Assembly (NCBI RefSeq): GCF_000970285.1
Contig: NZ_CP009516.1
Coordinates: 1,281,036 to 1,345,035 of the forward strand
Direction: 5' to 3'
DNA: 64,000 nt
DNA from: Methanosarcina horonobensis HB-1 = JCM 15518
Lineage (GTDB): Archaea; Halobacteriota; Methanosarcinia; Methanosarcinales; Methanosarcinaceae
Part shown: piece after piece, positions 43,305 through 51,761 of the stretch
Layout: each line of letters begins with the position of its first letter
Numbering within the stretch: position 1 is the first letter of the stretch
Program-made: the position numbers and the translations under genes
The notes under the pieces: model-generated
Told to the model about the DNA's origin: nothing
The model's input: the letters and a program-made list of their open reading frames with translations, nothing else
Database searches by the model: none

Positions 43305-43718
43305 TCAGGCAATGTGCTTCAGGCGTTCTATGTTCCTCAGCACAAGTCTGCTTTCGGCTATGATTTCTTCTTCGATCTTGCTGACTATGCGGTCCATAGG
43401 GACTGTCAATCTGTACAGCTTGATCGGTCTGCCCTTACCTTTTGATTTCTTTTCTTCCCGGATGTCAATCCAGTTGTTTTCGCGGAGGTACCGCATTGCA
43501 ACACTGACTTCCGGCTGTCTCAGGCCAGATACCATTTCTATACTCTGGGAAGAGATTTCCCTTCCTTTTGCAAGACAGGCGAGGGTAAGAGCAATCGGCC
43601 TGCTGACATTGATCTTTCTAAACAATTCTATCATTTCGTATTCGCTTGATCCCATAGATATGGGAGTCTCACTCATCATGTCAGTAGTTTCTATAGCTAA
43701 ACCACTTTCATCTACCAT
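43305..43718 (-). CDS. Winged-helix transcriptional regulator (paralog A)
   Basis: A 137-residue ArsR-like winged-helix protein. RPIALTLACLAKGREISSQS and VSGLRQPEVSVAMRYLRENN are the HTH, with WIDIREEKKSKGKGRPIKLY as a basic wing. A C-terminal helix (MDRIVSKIEEEIIAESRLVL) probably dimerises. There is no effector domain and only one Cys. It shares most of its HTH and tail with the gene at 45411-45869. The start has a perfect GGTGAT 5 nt upstream. The target genes are unknown. Confidence 0.85.
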   Translation of the reverse strand: MVDESGLAIETTDMMSETPISMGSSEYEMIELFRKINVSRPIALTLACLAKGREISSQSIEMVSGLRQPEVSVAMRYLRENNWIDIREEKKSKGKGRPIKLYRLTVPMDRIVSKIEEEIIAESRLVLRNIERLKHIA

Positions 43719-44234
43719 TTAAATCACCCGAAGAACCATTATAGAGTGAATTAATATAAATATTTACTTATGTTTTATTTTTAATATATGTCAATTTATA
43801 ATTATATTTTATACAGTTTGAGTGGTTGACATTACTATTAATTGGCCAACCGATTACGCTTCTTTTAACTAATAACGGTTAACCTTCCTGGGCCATCTTT
43901 TGAATAATATATTATATGTGCCCTGACTCACGTCTTATTAAAATAATTTACTTTTATATAATAATATCTATGCCTTAAATCTTTCTCTTTAAGCCCTTAA
44001 AAAATTATCTTAGCCTATATCAAGAACTAAAAGTCTTTTTATCATCAAAAAAGTTTATTTATCTCTCTTTTTTTCCAATTGCTGCTTTTCAGTAATGCTT
44101 AATTTAACTAAAATCAAAACTCATTAATTTTTCTATTTAAGTAGAGTTCTGAAATAAATTGTGGTATTCGAATAATGAATAAATAAGATACGAACAGCGT
44201 ATGACTTTTAAGGTATAGATTGAAGGAGTTTTCA
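43719..44234. other. Intergenic AT-rich region
   Basis: Very AT-rich. The first part is the promoter of regulator A. I find no gene, and no clear left end for the dead TnpB element that begins near 44235. Confidence 0.45.
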
Positions 44235-45060
44235 GATTAATGTTGTTCTCTGTATAACCTGACTTTAGCCGAAAGAAAAGATGCATGGAAACTTGAAAGA
44301 AAGAACATCAAGTATGTAGATCAACAAAACAAATTGCCAGATCTCAAGAAAAGAAATCCTGAATATAAAGCGGTTTGTTCAAAGACTTTATAGGGAATTC
44401 TTTTAAAAAAACTTGATGCAAATTATAGATCTTTTTTGTTCTCAGGAAAAACGGAGATCTAAATGCCAGACCTCCAAGTTTCAAAAGCAGGAAATATTTT
44501 CAGACAATTCCTTATAATCAAAGCGGATTTTATCAGAGTGGTAATTTCATTTTTTTCTCTCATAAAATAAATAATACCAAATTTGTTTTTGATACAGAGA
44601 AGAAATTTGAAAATATAATACAAATTTAGATCTATAATGACGACCCTTTCCATGCTAAAGGAGATTTCTATATTTCTGTTACTTATGAAGTCTCTGCACC
44701 TGAATACACTGATAATGGTTTATATCAGGCTAATGATGCAGGGATCACAAAAATAGTAACGGCAGTTAGCCTATAAAGCTGAATTTATAGTTAAAAAGGT
44801 AATAAAAATTGATGAAAGCTATACTTCCAAAACGTGTTATGTCTGTGGGAAAATTCACGATATGCCACTCTGGAAGCGAAATATGGAATGTGATTGTGGA
44901 AACTACATTGATAGAGATCGCAATAGTGCAATCAATATTATGTCAAATTTCCTATCACAGAATGCCCTGTGGACAGGCTATCGGAAATTTTCTGATAATC
45001 TTCGACAAACAGGTTTACCGATGTCGATGAGGTTCTTAGAATCTTACCCACAAATGACGT
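44235..45060 (+). pseudogene. tnpB pseudogene
   Basis: Pieces in different frames match TnpB. They are YNLTLAERKDAWKLERKNIK, then RPPSFKSRKYFQTIPYNQSG, then FHAKGDFYISVTYEV, then ANDAGITKIVTAV (the first RuvC motif with a D-x-G-I-T core), and finally the zinc finger CYVCG...CDCG with DRDRNSAINIM (last RuvC motif). Several stops (near 44390, 44630, 44776) and frame changes separate them. This TnpB is of a different, longer lineage than the two intact copies: it has an extra YQxxDAGITK region and a different N-terminus. Confidence 0.7.
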
Positions 45061-45118
45061 AAACAATCGAAGGAAGCTCCATTCTCGCTTTCGAAGAAAG
45101 CAGGGAGGAGTAGTTCAC
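44235..45118 (+). mobile_element. Dead IS1341-type (TnpB) element
   Basis: Contains a decayed tnpB (44235-45060) followed by a right end with the terminal GGGAGGAGTAGTTCAC at 45103-45118. It matches the GGAGGGGTAGTTCAC ends of the intact elements at 52976 and 63476. A hairpin CTTTC/GAAAG precedes the end, as in those elements. The left boundary is not definable. Confidence 0.65.
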
Positions 45119-45410
45119 GTAGAGCTGAATATTTGAATGAAAAATAATTAGTTACTGAAAGAGCAAGCTATAATATCAATGGGTGTTAAAGACCTTGAAT
45201 AGTTGATAGAATGATTTTTGGAATCTCAAACTTGCACCGAAATAAAAAAAGAGAAGGTAAAAAGAGAATAAGAAAGCTTTAATTTAACTGCTCAGGTTGT
45301 GGAGAGGTATTCCCGACTTGTATGATCAGATTTTTAATTTGAGAATGAACTTTTTATGTATGAGGCTGTAAGGGAAAATTGCTTTGACCTCAAGTTTTTT
45401 CGCTGATTCT
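45119..45410. other. Intergenic region, nothing recognised
   Basis: Sequence between the dead element and regulator B. No ORF or repeat is recognised. Confidence 0.45.
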
Positions 45411-45869
45411 TCAGGACAGATTCTTGAGACGTTCTATGTTCTGGAGAATAGTCTTGCTCTCAGCGATGACGTTTTCTTCTATTGTATTAATAATAGTCTC
45501 CATCTGGACTGTCAGCTTGTAGAGCTTTACCGGCCTGCCTTTGCCATGATTTTTCTTTTCTTCCCTCATATTTACCCAGTCGTTTTCACGAAGGTAGCGC
45601 ATTGCAATGCTGACTTCCGGCTGCCTCAGGCCTGAAACCATTTCTATACACTGGGAAGAAATCTCTTCTCCTTTTGAGAGGCATGCAAGGGTCAAAGCTA
45701 CAGGTCTGTTTATATTGAGCCTCCTTAAAAGCTCGACCATTTCGTACTCTACCTCTCCCATTTTAAAATTATTATCTTCTGTTATCAGTCCATTATCTGC
45801 CACAACTATCATCTGCCGTTTATACCGGTAATATGCCCAGACTCGGTTCCGGTACTCTATTTTATCCAA
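45411..45869 (-). CDS. Winged-helix transcriptional regulator (paralog B)
   Basis: The 152-residue paralog of the gene at 43305 has the same HTH (RPVALTLACLSKGEEISSQC, VSGLRQPEVSIAMRYLREND), basic wing (MREEKKNHGKGRPVKLYKLT) and C-terminal helix ending NIERLKNLS. The N-terminus differs and includes a basic aromatic stretch (RNRVWAYYRYKRQM) if the start at 45869 is right. An ATG at 45812 would give a length closer to paralog A. The pair probably arose by duplication, with the TnpB element entering between them. Confidence 0.83.
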   Translation of the reverse strand: MDKIEYRNRVWAYYRYKRQMIVVADNGLITEDNNFKMGEVEYEMVELLRRLNINRPVALTLACLSKGEEISSQCIEMVSGLRQPEVSIAMRYLRENDWVNMREEKKNHGKGRPVKLYKLTVQMETIINTIEENVIAESKTILQNIERLKNLS

Positions 45870-46442
45870 GTATCATCAGATCATAGAAATATATTGTTTT
45901 AAACGAATGGCTTTAGTAATTGTATTTCTCAAATGTTTCAAATATTCAGTTGAATTTAAACGACGAATTCAGATAACTATTTCTGATTTTTTTGCTTTTT
46001 TGTTAAATATATTTCTATTTACTTAAATTTAAAATCTGAGGAAGTGCCTGATAAATCTGGCATCTCAGTTGGTTTAAATAATAATACTCTCTCCCTATAT
46101 ATAATTATATGCATATAAAAACTTTCTGATAATAAGAGACACTAAATTTGTTTTAAGGACTTATGCATCGACAGAGTAAGGAATAGTTGGGAAATGTGAT
46201 TTTTCGCAGTTTTTCATTCAGGTATATATAGGATTAAAACATTTGGTTATAATTGTTCAATTGATTTATTCGATTCGAGAACGCTGGCCAGGGCATAACA
46301 TCATATATGGACGTTAAACTCGATCTTTTCTCCAAAATCTGTCCTAATCTTGCAACAACTTCTTAAAAAATGTCCTTTTTGGGTCATTTTTTATGCCTTT
46401 TTCGGCAAGCCTTAAATACAAATCCCTGAAAGATTTAGTATA
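45870..46442. other. Intergenic region upstream of hdrA
   Basis: AT-rich divergent promoter region. A TATA-like box for hdrA lies at 46411-46420. No ORF is present. Confidence 0.5.
46411..46420 (+). promoter_or_regulatory. TATA-like box of the hdrACB operon
   Basis: CTTAAATACA is centred about 27 nt before ATG 46443. No SD motif precedes the ATG. Both facts suggest a leaderless or nearly leaderless transcript. Confidence 0.4.
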
Positions 46443-48860
46443 ATGACTGATGGGAAGACTGAAGGGCTGGACAAAGCTGCTGTATTTATCTGCCACTGCA
46501 GCGGGAACATCTCCGAACATGTTGATATCGATACTGTGAAAAAGACCCTTAAGGCAGGAGGGGTCTCGGTTTTTGATTATGAGTACCTGTGTTCAAGCCA
46601 GGGGCAGGCCCTGATCAAGAATAAAATTCTGGAAGGGCATTTGGACAGGATAGTAATAGGTTCGTGTACTCCTTCCAAGCACGGTACTCTTTTTAAAAAG
46701 TGCATACAGGAAACCGGACTAAACAGAGCCGGGCTTGAGATTGCAAACCTGAGGGAACAATGCGCCTGGGTGCACCCTGACAGATCAGGGGCTACGGACA
46801 AAGCCCTTTCTCTTCTTAAAGCCAAGCTGAAACGCCTGGAAAACATCGAGCCGCTTGAAGAAATAAAAGTGGATATTACTCAGCAGGCCCTTGTGATAGG
46901 CGGCGGGATTGCAGGAATCACAGCTGCACTGAATCTTGCAGATAACGGGATTTCCACCTTCCTTGTCGAGAAGGATTCAAGCATAGGCGGGCAGATGGCA
47001 AAAATAGGGAAAATCTTTTCTCCTGATAAACTTGCGGAGGAGTGTGCAATGTGCTCTCTCAGCCCTCTCATGAATGAGGTTGCAGCCCACCCTAAAATCA
47101 CACTTTTGACCTGGACCGAAGTAGAAAACCTCAGCGGGAGTGCAGGAAATTTTACGGTCAGGCTAAAAAAGAAACCGAGATATGTAAAAGATAACTGTAC
47201 CGCATGCGGAAGGTGCAGCCGGGTCTGTCCTGTCCTGGTTGAAGACGAGTTCAACTGCGGCTATATGGATAAAAAGGCAATTTCTCTACGCTTCTCTCAG
47301 TCAGTACCCAAGGTTTTCTGTATCGATTCCGATTACTGCCTGCAATTAAACGGGGAAACCTGCGGAAAATGTGCGTCCACCTGCAAAAACGGGGCGATCG
47401 ATTTCTCTCAGAAGGAAGAGACAATCGAGCTTAATGTAGGTGCAGTTATCGTTGCCACGGGCTTTGAGGAGTATGACGTATCTCAGAAACCTCAGTATGG
47501 ATATGGGATTTTTGAAAATGTGCTTACCCAGATGGAACTTGCAAGAGTCCTGGGCATTAATGGTCCTACAAAAGGAGAACTTCTCAGGATATCGGATTTC
47601 AGCAAAGCTTCCAGCGACCCTGCCCCTGCAACCTGTGATTCAAGGTGCGAAAATTCATCTAATAATTCCTCCGGTGCTGAAACGCCAAAAAGGATAGTCA
47701 TGATCCAGTGTGTTGGTTCAAGAGACGAAAAGGAAGGAGGGAACCGCTACTGTTCGAGGTACTGTTGCATGGCGGCCCTGAAGCATGCAAGCCTGATTAA
47801 GAAAAGGTATCCGGAAACCGAAATTACGATCTGCTATATTGACGTGAGGGCTTTTGGCTTTTACGAAAACTACTATCGTGCGGTTCAGGAAACAGGAGTT
47901 AACTTTGTAAGGGGAAGGCCTGCCGAAGTTATTGAAAAACCGGATAAAAGCCTTGTTGTAAGGGTTGAAGACACCCTTGACCAGAAAATGAGAGAACTTC
48001 CTGCTGACCTGGTTGTACTTTCCGCAGCCATGATTCCCTCCCCGGGGACAAAGAGAATTGCCAGTGTACTGAACCTGAGCCAGGATGAAAACGGGTTTAT
48101 AAAGGAGAGGCATTCCAAGTTGAAGCCTGTTGACAGTTCCCTTGATGGTATCTTTGTCTGCGGCACTGCCCAGAGTCCTAAAGATGTTACTGACACGATT
48201 GCCCAGGCAGGACTTGCAGCTGTAAGGGCAAGGGCTTTCATTACGGACAGTCCGAAAGCTCTGGATAACGAGATTGTAGCCATCAACCAGTTGCTCTGTA
48301 CACGGTGCGAAGAATGTCTTAAATGTCCCTTCGACGCCCTTTCCATAAACGAGAGTGGAAGGGTCGTTCTTGATCCTCTAATCTGCACGGGCTGCGGATA
48401 CTGTACCGAGCTCTGCAAGGAAGGAGCTGTCCAGGTTGCAGGCTTTACGAAACCCCAGATAAAGGCCGAGATGGAAGGCGTGCTTGAAGAAGGGGATGTG
48501 CTTGGCTTTGTAAACAGCGGAATAGCCTCCCTTACCTGTGACAATATCGGTAATAGTGTGCTCACATATCCTTCAAATGTTAAACTGATCAGAGTCCCTA
48601 CCAGTCTCGTAGTTGATAAAGATCTGGTGCTGCATGCATTCAGGTATGGGGCGTCTTCTGTCCTGTTTGTAGAAGACCCGCCAGAAAGTCCGAGAGCTGA
48701 AGTGATATATCCTCTTACTGTGATGCACTTTGAAAAACTTAAAGAAGAACTTGGAGACTTAGGAAGCCGACTTCATTTCAAAAAAGCCTATGTTCCGAAC
48801 ACCAAAGGGCTTGCAGGAACTTTTACCAGCCTTGCCCGGGAAGGAGAGATGATAAAATGA
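46443..48860 (+). CDS. hdrA: Heterodisulfide reductase subunit A (HdrA2-type) with MvhD-like C-terminus
   Basis: The 805-residue cytoplasmic flavoprotein is the electron-bifurcating subunit of soluble Hdr. An N-terminal FeS domain (ICHCSGNISEHVDI, GSCTPSKHG) precedes the FAD-binding QALVIGGGIAGITAALNLAD near residue 147. Cys201 lies in CAMCSLSPLMNEV. Inserted ferredoxin motifs (CTACGRCSRVCP at 252, CGKCASTCKNG) and C-terminal ones (CTRCEECLKCP from 619, CTGCGYCTELC from 648) follow. From about residue 672 an MvhD-like domain is fused, but its cluster cysteines are mostly missing. In M. acetivorans this type links F420H2, ferredoxin and CoM-S-S-CoB. It overlaps hdrC by 4 nt. Confidence 0.93.
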   Translation: MTDGKTEGLDKAAVFICHCSGNISEHVDIDTVKKTLKAGGVSVFDYEYLCSSQGQALIKNKILEGHLDRIVIGSCTPSKHGTLFKKCIQETGLNRAGLEIANLREQCAWVHPDRSGATDKALSLLKAKLKRLENIEPLEEIKVDITQQALVIGGGIAGITAALNLADNGISTFLVEKDSSIGGQMAKIGKIFSPDKLAEECAMCSLSPLMNEVAAHPKITLLTWTEVENLSGSAGNFTVRLKKKPRYVKDNCTACGRCSRVCPVLVEDEFNCGYMDKKAISLRFSQSVPKVFCIDSDYCLQLNGETCGKCASTCKNGAIDFSQKEETIELNVGAVIVATGFEEYDVSQKPQYGYGIFENVLTQMELARVLGINGPTKGELLRISDFSKASSDPAPATCDSRCENSSNNSSGAETPKRIVMIQCVGSRDEKEGGNRYCSRYCCMAALKHASLIKKRYPETEITICYIDVRAFGFYENYYRAVQETGVNFVRGRPAEVIEKPDKSLVVRVEDTLDQKMRELPADLVVLSAAMIPSPGTKRIASVLNLSQDENGFIKERHSKLKPVDSSLDGIFVCGTAQSPKDVTDTIAQAGLAAVRARAFITDSPKALDNEIVAINQLLCTRCEECLKCPFDALSINESGRVVLDPLICTGCGYCTELCKEGAVQVAGFTKPQIKAEMEGVLEEGDVLGFVNSGIASLTCDNIGNSVLTYPSNVKLIRVPTSLVVDKDLVLHAFRYGASSVLFVEDPPESPRAEVIYPLTVMHFEKLKEELGDLGSRLHFKKAYVPNTKGLAGTFTSLAREGEMIK

Positions 48861-49567
48861 TGTCATATGTAAACGAATACGATGCCCCGGAGTGTAAAAC
48901 TCTTGCAGAAACCGCAAAAAAAAGTATCCGAACCCCTGAATCTCTGGGACTGGACCGCTGTATCCAGTGCGGAGCCTGCACTGCTTCCTGTCCTGCAGCC
49001 CGGTTTACGGATTACAGTCCGAGGCAAATCGTAAAAAAAGTGCTGGAAAATGACCGCAGTGTTCTTGAATCAGAAATGATCTGGTCCTGCTTCTACTGCT
49101 ATTCCTGCAATGTCCGCTGTCCCAGGAATAACAGTCCTGTAACAATCGTGCAGGTACTCCGGCAAATGGCTATCAACGAAGGAAATGGCATTGAGAAGCT
49201 TGCTTATTTCCTCGAGATTGGAGAATACCTTGCAGAAAACGGGGCGAGCAAGGTTCCCGGTGCCGGTATTAAGAATATGGAAAAAGATCTTGGGGAGCGC
49301 TGGATCGGGATTAAGAATAATCTGGAACCAATCCGTTCCGAGCTTGGGCTCAGCTCCAGGGATATCAGGAATACCCATGGAGAGGTTCAGGCTATTCTTG
49401 AGAGTACAGGGTATTTTGAAAGAGAAAAATGGATTAAAGCAAAGATACAGGAAAAAAAATTTCGCGGGTTCCTGAAGACAGACTGCACTGAAAACGAAAA
49501 TAACAGCGGAGACTTCGGCTTTGAAAGCGATAGAGAGTATACCGGACAGGAAGCTCTTACTGTTTAA
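48857..49567 (+). CDS. hdrC: Heterodisulfide reductase subunit C
   Basis: The 236-residue FeS protein passes electrons from HdrA to HdrB through two [4Fe-4S] clusters. The motifs are CIQCGACTASCP at residue 35 and CFYCYSCNVRCP at residue 78, each closed by the usual Cys-Pro. Length, including a C-terminal extension of about 60 residues with a charged Asn/Glu/Ser-rich end, is longer than in hydrogen-linked HdrC. Its start overlaps the hdrA stop, and its last 47 nt overlap hdrB, so the three are translationally coupled. Confidence 0.93.
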   Translation: MMSYVNEYDAPECKTLAETAKKSIRTPESLGLDRCIQCGACTASCPAARFTDYSPRQIVKKVLENDRSVLESEMIWSCFYCYSCNVRCPRNNSPVTIVQVLRQMAINEGNGIEKLAYFLEIGEYLAENGASKVPGAGIKNMEKDLGERWIGIKNNLEPIRSELGLSSRDIRNTHGEVQAILESTGYFEREKWIKAKIQEKKFRGFLKTDCTENENNSGDFGFESDREYTGQEALTV

Positions 49568-50465
49568 GAGCTGCATGGTCGGACAGGAATACCCTGGTGT
49601 GGAAACAGCTACACGTTATGTTTTTGACCGGCTCGGGGTAGATTACTGTATAAACGACGAGCAGTCCTGCTGCACAGGGATAGGGCACTATACCGATATC
49701 TTTGAAGGTCTCACAACAACAGCAATTGCAGCCCGAAACTTTGCTGTCGCAAGAAGGTGTGGGTACTCGAACATTACCTGCCTCTGTTCAACCTGCTATG
49801 CCATAAACAAGGAGGCCTGCGAACTCCTTAACACCAATACCGAGGTCCGGGAAAAAGTCAACTCTATTTTCAGAGAAAAGGGTTTTGACGACCTTGTTTA
49901 CGAAAAGGGGGACATGAACCCGCGGACCAACTTCTATCATGCAGTAGAGATCCTTTTAAGTAAAGTCGGAAAGATTCAGGAAGAGAAACAATTCGATTTC
50001 TCAGGCGTTAAAGCAGCCGCCCATCACGCCTGCCATTATTATAAAGTCAAGTACCTTGATGTTGTCGGAAACCCCGAAAATCCCCAGCTTATAGATACGA
50101 TAGCTGCAGCCTGCGGGGCCTCTCCTGTCCGCTGGTACGAAGACCGCACTCTTACCTGCGGGATGGGCTTTTCCCAGCTTCACCTTAACAAAAAAACCTC
50201 TCTCCAGGTCACAAAAACCAAACTCGACAGCCTCCAGAGAGCCGGAGTGGAACTAATGATCCATATGTGTCCGAACTGCCATATCCAGTATGACCGCTAC
50301 CAGCCTGTAATCGAAAAAGAGTTCGGGGTAGAGTACGAAATGGTTCATATGAATATTGCCCAGTTAGTAGCTCTCTCAATGGGAGCAGACCCCTACAAAG
50401 TATGCGGTTTCCAGACTCACTCAGTGCCTCTGGAAGGATTTCTGGAAAAGACCGGCATAATATAA
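49521..50465 (+). CDS. hdrB: Heterodisulfide reductase subunit B
   Basis: The 314-residue catalytic subunit should reduce CoM-S-S-CoB at two non-cubane FeS clusters held by CCG motifs. Motif 1 is complete: Cys18, Cys50-Cys51, Cys89 and Cys92. In motif 2 the ligands are Cys171, then Thr212-Cys213 instead of Cys-Cys, then Cys250 and Cys253, so one cysteine is absent. The rest of the family pattern (TCGMGFSQLHLNKKTS, HMCPNCHIQYDRYQ) is well kept. ATG 49521 lies within hdrC. No later ATG precedes Cys18. Confidence 0.92.
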   Translation: MKAIESIPDRKLLLFKSCMVGQEYPGVETATRYVFDRLGVDYCINDEQSCCTGIGHYTDIFEGLTTTAIAARNFAVARRCGYSNITCLCSTCYAINKEACELLNTNTEVREKVNSIFREKGFDDLVYEKGDMNPRTNFYHAVEILLSKVGKIQEEKQFDFSGVKAAAHHACHYYKVKYLDVVGNPENPQLIDTIAAACGASPVRWYEDRTLTCGMGFSQLHLNKKTSLQVTKTKLDSLQRAGVELMIHMCPNCHIQYDRYQPVIEKEFGVEYEMVHMNIAQLVALSMGADPYKVCGFQTHSVPLEGFLEKTGII

Positions 50466-50506
50466 AAATTCGGACTTAACCCCCATTTTAAGGTTTTAGC
50501 CGGTCA

Positions 50507-50540
50507 TTTTTTTCTTTTGATCTTTTTATTCCGATTTTTT
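50507..50540 (+). terminator. T-tract terminator after hdrACB
   Basis: T-runs at 50507-50513, 50515-50518, 50523-50527 and 50535-50540 begin about 40 nt after the hdrB stop. Confidence 0.55.
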
Positions 50541-50555
50541 AATCTTTTATTTTAA

Positions 50556-50960
50556 CTTTAAGGCGGGAAGTCCCCTTCCTCGGAGCGAAGCGACAGGTGG
50601 GGGATGAAAGCCGTCAACTTCCTCACGTTCTCTTGTTATTGATTCTGCTAACTTACTTGTATTATTAAGGCCATTATATAGTGCTGTATTGTCACCACAA
50701 GCTGAAGCGAGAACCAAGCAAGGCGGTTGGAAACAGGATATGGCAACTCCTGAAGGGATCGGGAGATAACGCCACTGAAAGGTGGAAGCTGTAAAGCATC
50801 TCAAGTATATCACGCTCATAGATTCCAATTCAAATTCCATCACCTGCGGAACGCGGGGAAGAGCCTGTATGACTTGTCGCCATTAGGCGGAGGGGTGACT
50901 CAGGAAGCTCCTCCCTCAAAACTCTGAGCTTCGCGAAGAGTTTAGGGAGGGGTAGTTCAC
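50556..50960 (+). mobile_element. Internally deleted, non-autonomous TnpB element
   Basis: The left end (50556-50620, CTTTAAGGCGGGAAGTCCCC onward) is almost identical to that of the intact element at 62130. The right end (50841-50960) closes with GGAGGGGTAGTTCAC. It is preceded by TTTAA at 50551-50555, as at the other element. The 220 bp between contain only scraps of tnpB: the upstream segment after CAACTTCCTCAC matches the region before tnpB at 51710, and AGCGAGAACCAAGC at 50706-50719 matches 52545 on. No transposase or nuclease remains. Confidence 0.75.
50841..50960 (+). ncRNA. reRNA (omega RNA)-like right end of the deleted element
   Basis: The sequence from CACCTGCGGAACGC to GTAGTTCAC aligns with the 3' regions behind both intact tnpB genes. 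It has an internal hairpin CTCTGAGCTTCGCGAAGAG-like near 50922-50942. In IS1341/IS605 elements this region gives the guide scaffold, with the guide taken from the flanking DNA after 50960. Transcription is not shown here. Confidence 0.55.
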
Positions 50961-50980
50961 TTCACATCACTTCTGAAAAC

Positions 50981-51391
50981 TCAGACCGATTTCTCCCAGC
51001 CCTGTCCCATATCAACGAGAGGTCTCAGCTCAATGATCTCGAAGGTAACCGTTGCATTCATCATCTGCGCAGCCTCCTCCCCGGCCATTTTTGCGATCTG
51101 GCTTTTAATCGTATCAAGCATTTCCCCCGACGTTGCAGATTCCTTCATCTTCATATAAACCCTGATCCCTTTCCATTCCGTATCTTGTTCCATTATCAGG
51201 TATATCGCGTAAGGGTTTTCCTGAAGGTTTGAAAACGTGCGGTTCTTACCTGTTGCAACTACAACGGTCTTTTCATCGATCATATTGGGTGAGCCGAAAA
51301 TAGCTGAATCTACCTTTCCATCTTTACTCGCTGTGCTGAGAACTCCAATTCTCGGTTGCTTGTTAAAGTAGTCCATCAATTTTGATGTCAT
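50981..51391 (-). CDS. Pyridoxamine 5'-phosphate oxidase-family protein (copy A)
   Basis: A split-barrel flavin-binding protein of 136 residues. MDYFNKQPRIGVLSTASKDG leads into SAIFGSPNMIDEKTVVVATG, and NRTFSNLQENPYAIYLIMEQ is the FMN-contact region. The family includes nitroreductase-like and F420-dependent enzymes, and the cofactor cannot be fixed. ATG 51391 has GAGGT 8 nt upstream. The longer frame to 51478 is not needed. It is nearly identical to the gene at 53991-54410 and marks one copy of a duplicated block. Confidence 0.88.
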   Translation of the reverse strand: MTSKLMDYFNKQPRIGVLSTASKDGKVDSAIFGSPNMIDEKTVVVATGKNRTFSNLQENPYAIYLIMEQDTEWKGIRVYMKMKESATSGEMLDTIKSQIAKMAGEEAAQMMNATVTFEIIELRPLVDMGQGWEKSV

Positions 51392-51761
51392 GTCTAAACC
51401 TCTTCTAATAGCCTGTTTTAGCGCTCTTTCCTTTAAGAGTTGAGTTTGCGAAATTGCTTGGTCACAAAATACTGTCATGAAAAGAACTATAATTAATCTG
51501 CAGGCTGCAATAATAATCGTCTTAAGTATGCTTAAAACTTTTTACTCTGCTAATCTGTATACCATAGAGAACTTCGATAATTTATGAATGAAAATATGAC
51601 CAAAATCCATGAAGAATAAGCTAAGGCATTCAATAAAAACAAATTTACGGAAAGAAGGCAGAAAGCCCAATCCCTTTAGGGTTGGGATGAATGCCGTCAA
51701 CTTCCTCACAACTACCTTTGTTATTTTACCAGTAACTTATATGCGGGTAAAACGTAATATC

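Noticed and set aside
51609-51761. Longer N-terminus for TnpB copy 1
   Set aside because: The extra residues come from the element's left end with its hairpin. Similarity to copy 2 begins at AYKYR just after ATG 51762.
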